Below are positions 61,131-64,000 of a DNA stretch of 64,000 nt, in pieces. The stretch spans positions 84,188 through 148,187 of the forward strand of contig DJXW01000014.1 of NCBI GenBank assembly GCA_002449845.1, written 5' to 3'. This DNA is from Prevotella sp. UBA6994 (GTDB lineage Bacteria > Bacteroidota > Bacteroidia > Bacteroidales > Bacteroidaceae). Under the pieces are notes generated by a model. The model did no database searches and was not told where the DNA came from. It saw nothing but the letters and a program-made list of their open reading frames with translations. The position numbers were made by a program, and so were the translations under genes. How positions within the stretch are numbered: position 1 is the first letter of the stretch; each line of letters begins with the position of its first letter.

Positions 61131-62045
61131 ATGATGTTTATGCAAAATCAACGAGCCGTGATGGCTCATCTCAGTATGTTTGGAGCCTGTGCCGGATGGG
61201 GATTGATGGCTCCCGTAGGCAAGGAGGCTATGATACATGGCGTTAGCGGTTTGTCAATGGTCACGTTTCGCGTGGTGGGAGCGTGCCTGCTCTTTTGGGC
61301 GGCTTCGCTGTTTGCCAAGAAAGAACAGGTGCTAAGACAAGACAAACTGATGTTTGCCGGTGCTGCCATCTTCGGATTGTTGCTCAATCAGTGTTGTTAC
61401 ACGATGGGCTTGAGCTTCACCTCACCCATCAATGCGAGTATTGTCACCACCTCCATGCCCATCTTTGCTATGTTGCTTTCGGCATTGATATTGAAAGAAC
61501 CGATTACGGGCAAGAAAGCCATTGGAGTGTTGATGGGATGTTCTGGAGCGCTGATGCTGATATTAACCTCGGCAGCTCACGTGAGCAATAAGGTAGGCGA
61601 CATCCGCGGCGACCTGCTCTGCCTTTTCGCACAATTCTCTTTCGCACTCTATCTCTCGCTGTTCAATCCCCTCATCAAGCGATACAACGTGTTCACCATC
61701 AACAGGTATATGTTTACGTGGGCAACGCTGATGTTGTTGCCTTTCACGTTTGGTGAGACGGCAGCCACCGTGCACAGTTCTCTTACCATGAAGACGTGGT
61801 TGGAAGTGGGATATGTGGTTTGCGTGGGTACCTTTTTCTGTTATATCCTCACGATGGTGGGGCAGCGCACGTTGCGCCCCACGGTGGTGTCGGTGTACAA
61901 TTACGTGCAGCCTATCGTGTCGGTGCTCGCCTCATTGCTGATGGGCATAGGCGTGTTTAAATCTACCCATGCCCTCGCTGTCATCTTGGTGTTTACAGGT
62001 GTGTGGCTCGTCACGAAATCAAGAGCGAGGGAAAAAACGACATGA
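61131..62045 (+). CDS. EamA/DMT-family transporter
   Basis: A 304-residue inner membrane protein with ten predicted helices arranged as two EamA repeats. The first repeat starts GACAGWGLMAPVGKEAM and the second at about residue 160 (LLCLFAQFSFALYLSLFNP). The typical YNYVQPIVSVLASLLMG lies in the last third. EamA proteins export amino acids or metabolites, and no substrate can be chosen here. The start is uncertain. ATG at 61131, and ATG at 61161 beginning MAHLSMFG, are both reasonable. Confidence 0.88.
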   Translation: MMFMQNQRAVMAHLSMFGACAGWGLMAPVGKEAMIHGVSGLSMVTFRVVGACLLFWAASLFAKKEQVLRQDKLMFAGAAIFGLLLNQCCYTMGLSFTSPINASIVTTSMPIFAMLLSALILKEPITGKKAIGVLMGCSGALMLILTSAAHVSNKVGDIRGDLLCLFAQFSFALYLSLFNPLIKRYNVFTINRYMFTWATLMLLPFTFGETAATVHSSLTMKTWLEVGYVVCVGTFFCYILTMVGQRTLRPTVVSVYNYVQPIVSVLASLLMGIGVFKSTHALAVILVFTGVWLVTKSRAREKTT

Positions 62046-62050
62046 TGGTT

Positions 62051-62177
62051 TTAGGAGTTCAGGAGTAAAGGAGTTCAGGAGTAAAGAAGTTCAGGAGTTC
62101 AGACAAATGTATTTAACTATGAGATTCAACCAAAAAGACTATTGTCTTTACTCCTTGACTCCTTGAAACTCCTGAAC
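62051..62177. repeat. Short tandem repeat and its inverted copy after the EamA gene
   Basis: GGAGTTCAGGAGTAAA-type units are repeated from 62051 to 62101. A largely complementary stretch (CTTTACTCCTTGACTCCTTG and following) lies at 62146-62177, with a ~44-base interior. The right arm runs into the open frame of the adhesin fragment. Confidence 0.75.
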
Positions 62178-64000
62178 TACAAAGAAGTTGAGCAATGTAA
62201 TAAGGCAAACAGTGAAGGTAACAATTTTGACTACTGGACGGTTAAATTGGCTAATGACATGGACATGTCAGCACACCAATGGGAGCCTATCATTACCTTT
62301 TCGGGATTCTTGAACGGTGAGGGACACACCATCAGCCATCTCAACGTGAGCAAGTATAGTCAACAGTGGGAAGAGGTATATGTGGGTTTGATAGGAAAAC
62401 TTTCGTCACCCGATTATAAATTTGAAGCCAAGGTGGCCAATCTTACTATTAAGAGCAGCACCATTAAAGGTGGCACAAATACGGGAGCCATCGTTGGCAG
62501 ATGCAGTGGGATAGTGGAATATTGCTTGGTAGCTAATGATGTCACCGTGGAAGGCGACTTGCGGACAGGGAATTTTGCTTTCTGTGAACTCTCGGCAGGA
62601 GGTATTGCGGGGACAATTACTTATTCGAATCGTATCAATGGTTGCGTCAGCGGAGCCACTGTGAAGGCTGGATCTTGCGCTGGTGGCATAGTCGGCTATA
62701 TTGACGGTAATCAGATAACTATTGAGGATTGTCTTTATTTTGGCAATAACATTTCCAAAGTATCGTTAGAGGGATCTGATATTCAGTATAGCAGATGGGG
62801 ATGGATCGTTGGTGAGTATGGGAAAGGCAATGTCGTGCACTCCTATTTCACCGACCAGAGCCTCACCCCCAAGCAGCCCACTGACGTAAAGAGCCTCTCA
62901 TATACGAAAGAAGAAGCCATCAACCCAGGCAAGTTGTTGTCAAATTACACTGGTAGTGCTCTTAAAAAATATGAATACGGCTTGGAGTACGATGGAAATT
63001 TCTATGTTTATGGTGACAAGATTGTGACCATCTATGGCAGGGGAACGGCAGACGAGCCTTATCTCATCAGTTCTACCGACGATTGGAACAAACTGGGTGC
63101 TGCCATCAATAGGCTCAACTTGTCGAGCGACCTTTATTATCAACTTACCAACGACATCACTGTGAGCACGATGTTGGGAATAAACGTAAAGCCTTTCAAG
63201 GGACACTTTGATGGTAACGGTCATACGCTGACCTGTGATATTAACCATAACTGGCAGACAACCCAACCTACCGCCAGTGTAGAATATTGCGCACCATTCA
63301 GTTGGATTAACACTGCTACAATCGAGAACCTTCATGTCAGTGGTACCATCAAGGGTGGAATGCATTCGGCAGGATTGGTAGGAACCATGAACAATGGAAC
63401 GACCAACAGCATCATCAACTGTTGGGTTGATGCAACCGTACAATGCGACCGCAACAACGAAAATGCCGACCACGGAGGCGGCATCGTGGGACATGCAGGA
63501 ACAGCAAACCTCACCGTCAAGGGTTGTCTCTTCACTGGTTATGTGGTTCCCAGTACAGGTGAAAACCCCAGTTGTGTAGGTGCCATCGTGGGTTGGGCAG
63601 ATGGCTCTTCCAACCTGACCGTTGAGGACTGTATGGAAGCTGGAACGTATGGTGAGTATTTCACCAACAAGGGCATGAATCTCTATAATGACAATTCTAC
63701 TATCAAGACCTTCGCTGCCTCCAACAGCTACAGCACCAATCGCCTTGCTGGTGCAGCACCCTGCTACAGCATCAAGAGCGGCAAGGAGGGTGCCGTTGTC
63801 AACGTCAGTGTCGGCGACGCAATGTCATCATATAACGTGAGCAAACTCGAGTTTTACTTTAGTGGCGTGAAAAAGGACGGTGTCTTCTATACTGCGAACC
63901 AGAATGCCGTATCTTTCACCTTCACCCAAGACGGTATGGAATATACGGAGGCAACGGCAAAGGACGAGGCTGGCAATCTGGTGGACTGCGTTTACAACAA
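62085..64000 (+). pseudogene. 5'-truncated GLUG-repeat surface protein, runs off the window end
   Basis: One frame is open from 62085 to the last base. It encodes GLUG-type adhesin repeats, with FLNGEGHTISHL, then GAIVGRCSGIVEYCLV and FDGNGHTLTCDINHNW. A second module begins YGRGTADEPYLISSTDDWNK. No ATG, signal peptide or ribosome site precedes the first domain: the first in-frame ATG (62259) is already inside it, and only TTG codons lie upstream. The sequence homologous to the family starts about where the repeat at 62146-62177 ends. The gene thus appears to have lost its 5' end by recombination at the repeat. Whether the 3' end is intact cannot be seen. Confidence 0.7.

Noticed and set aside
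62940..63494. 184-codon open frame on the minus strand
   Set aside because: Antisense to the GLUG-repeat frame, which has clear repeated domains. The minus frame shows none.

Overview
The window looks like chromosomal DNA from a Bacteroidales bacterium, most likely Prevotellaceae (Prevotella/Segatella type). Many genes are preceded by the Bacteroidota sigma box TAnnTTTG, often extended to TTTGCA, while Shine-Dalgarno sites are rare. It also carries lineage-typical families: DUF4270, DUF3078, DUF3737, Cthe_2159-type carbohydrate-binding lipoproteins, a FISUMP-domain secreted protein, a 7TM-HD phosphohydrolase, LytS/LytTR regulation and a GLUG-repeat surface protein. I assign no species. G+C looks like the mid-40s percent by eye and was not computed.

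Layout. 1-4.4 kb: a FadL-type outer membrane protein, a 14-bp tandem repeat and a PgpH-like c-di-AMP phosphodiesterase. 4.4-7.2 kb: gltX and waaA, divergent from pgpH. 7.3-11.2 kb: a PatB-type C-S lyase, a DUF3737 beta-helix protein, a GH105 hydrolase and a deoxyribosyltransferase-like protein. 11.2-11.9 kb: a gene-poor stretch holding a promoter, a structured leader, a 27-codon ORF and a terminator. 11.9-17.7 kb: FKBP isomerase lipoprotein, glyS, a HAD phosphatase, an ABC-F ATPase and a lipoprotein. 17.7-20.4 kb: an accessory pocket with the FISUMP protein, a large inverted repeat and a 5'-truncated KilA-N gene. 20.5-27 kb: an NhaC antiporter, then a four-gene partner-switching operon (SpoIIE phosphatase fused to an RsbW-like kinase, SLC13/RCK transporter, two STAS proteins). 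27-31.7 kb: metallophosphoesterase, LytTR two-component pair and a beta-helix lipoprotein. 31.9-39.4 kb: MFSD1-like transporter, S9 peptidase, yidC and pyrG. 39.5-48.2 kb (+ strand): DUF3078 protein, ComEC N-terminal protein, SpoU methylase, a methylmalonyl-CoA decarboxylase-like cluster, a one-domain GT5 protein, a DUF4270 lipoprotein and a small basic protein. 48.4-48.6 kb: divergent tRNA-Phe and tRNA-Pro. 48.7-57 kb: a type I restriction-modification operon carrying two extra genes, downstream of murF. 57-64 kb: murF, a DMT protein, an alpha/beta hydrolase, a small gene pair, an EamA transporter and a GLUG-type adhesin that runs off the window end and lacks its 5' end.

Most interesting. 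(1) The last ~60 codons of the FISUMP protein have the hallmark of a diversity-generating retroelement variable region. They form a GC-rich NNC-codon block in which Tyr/Asp/Phe/Ile/Leu codons stand where an AAC-rich template is expected, with an 85-bp cruciform-forming repeat just downstream. No reverse transcriptase or template repeat lies in the window, so any retroelement would have to act from elsewhere or be extinct. (2) The DUF1016 nuclease gene in the hsd operon sits between two 30-bp direct copies of the hsdM 3' end exactly 1190 bp apart, which is a readable record of an insertion or duplication. (3) The SpoIIE-SLC13-STAS-STAS operon looks like a self-contained switch for a transporter. 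(4) Tandem arrays with 9-22 bp units recur at gene junctions and in 5' leaders.
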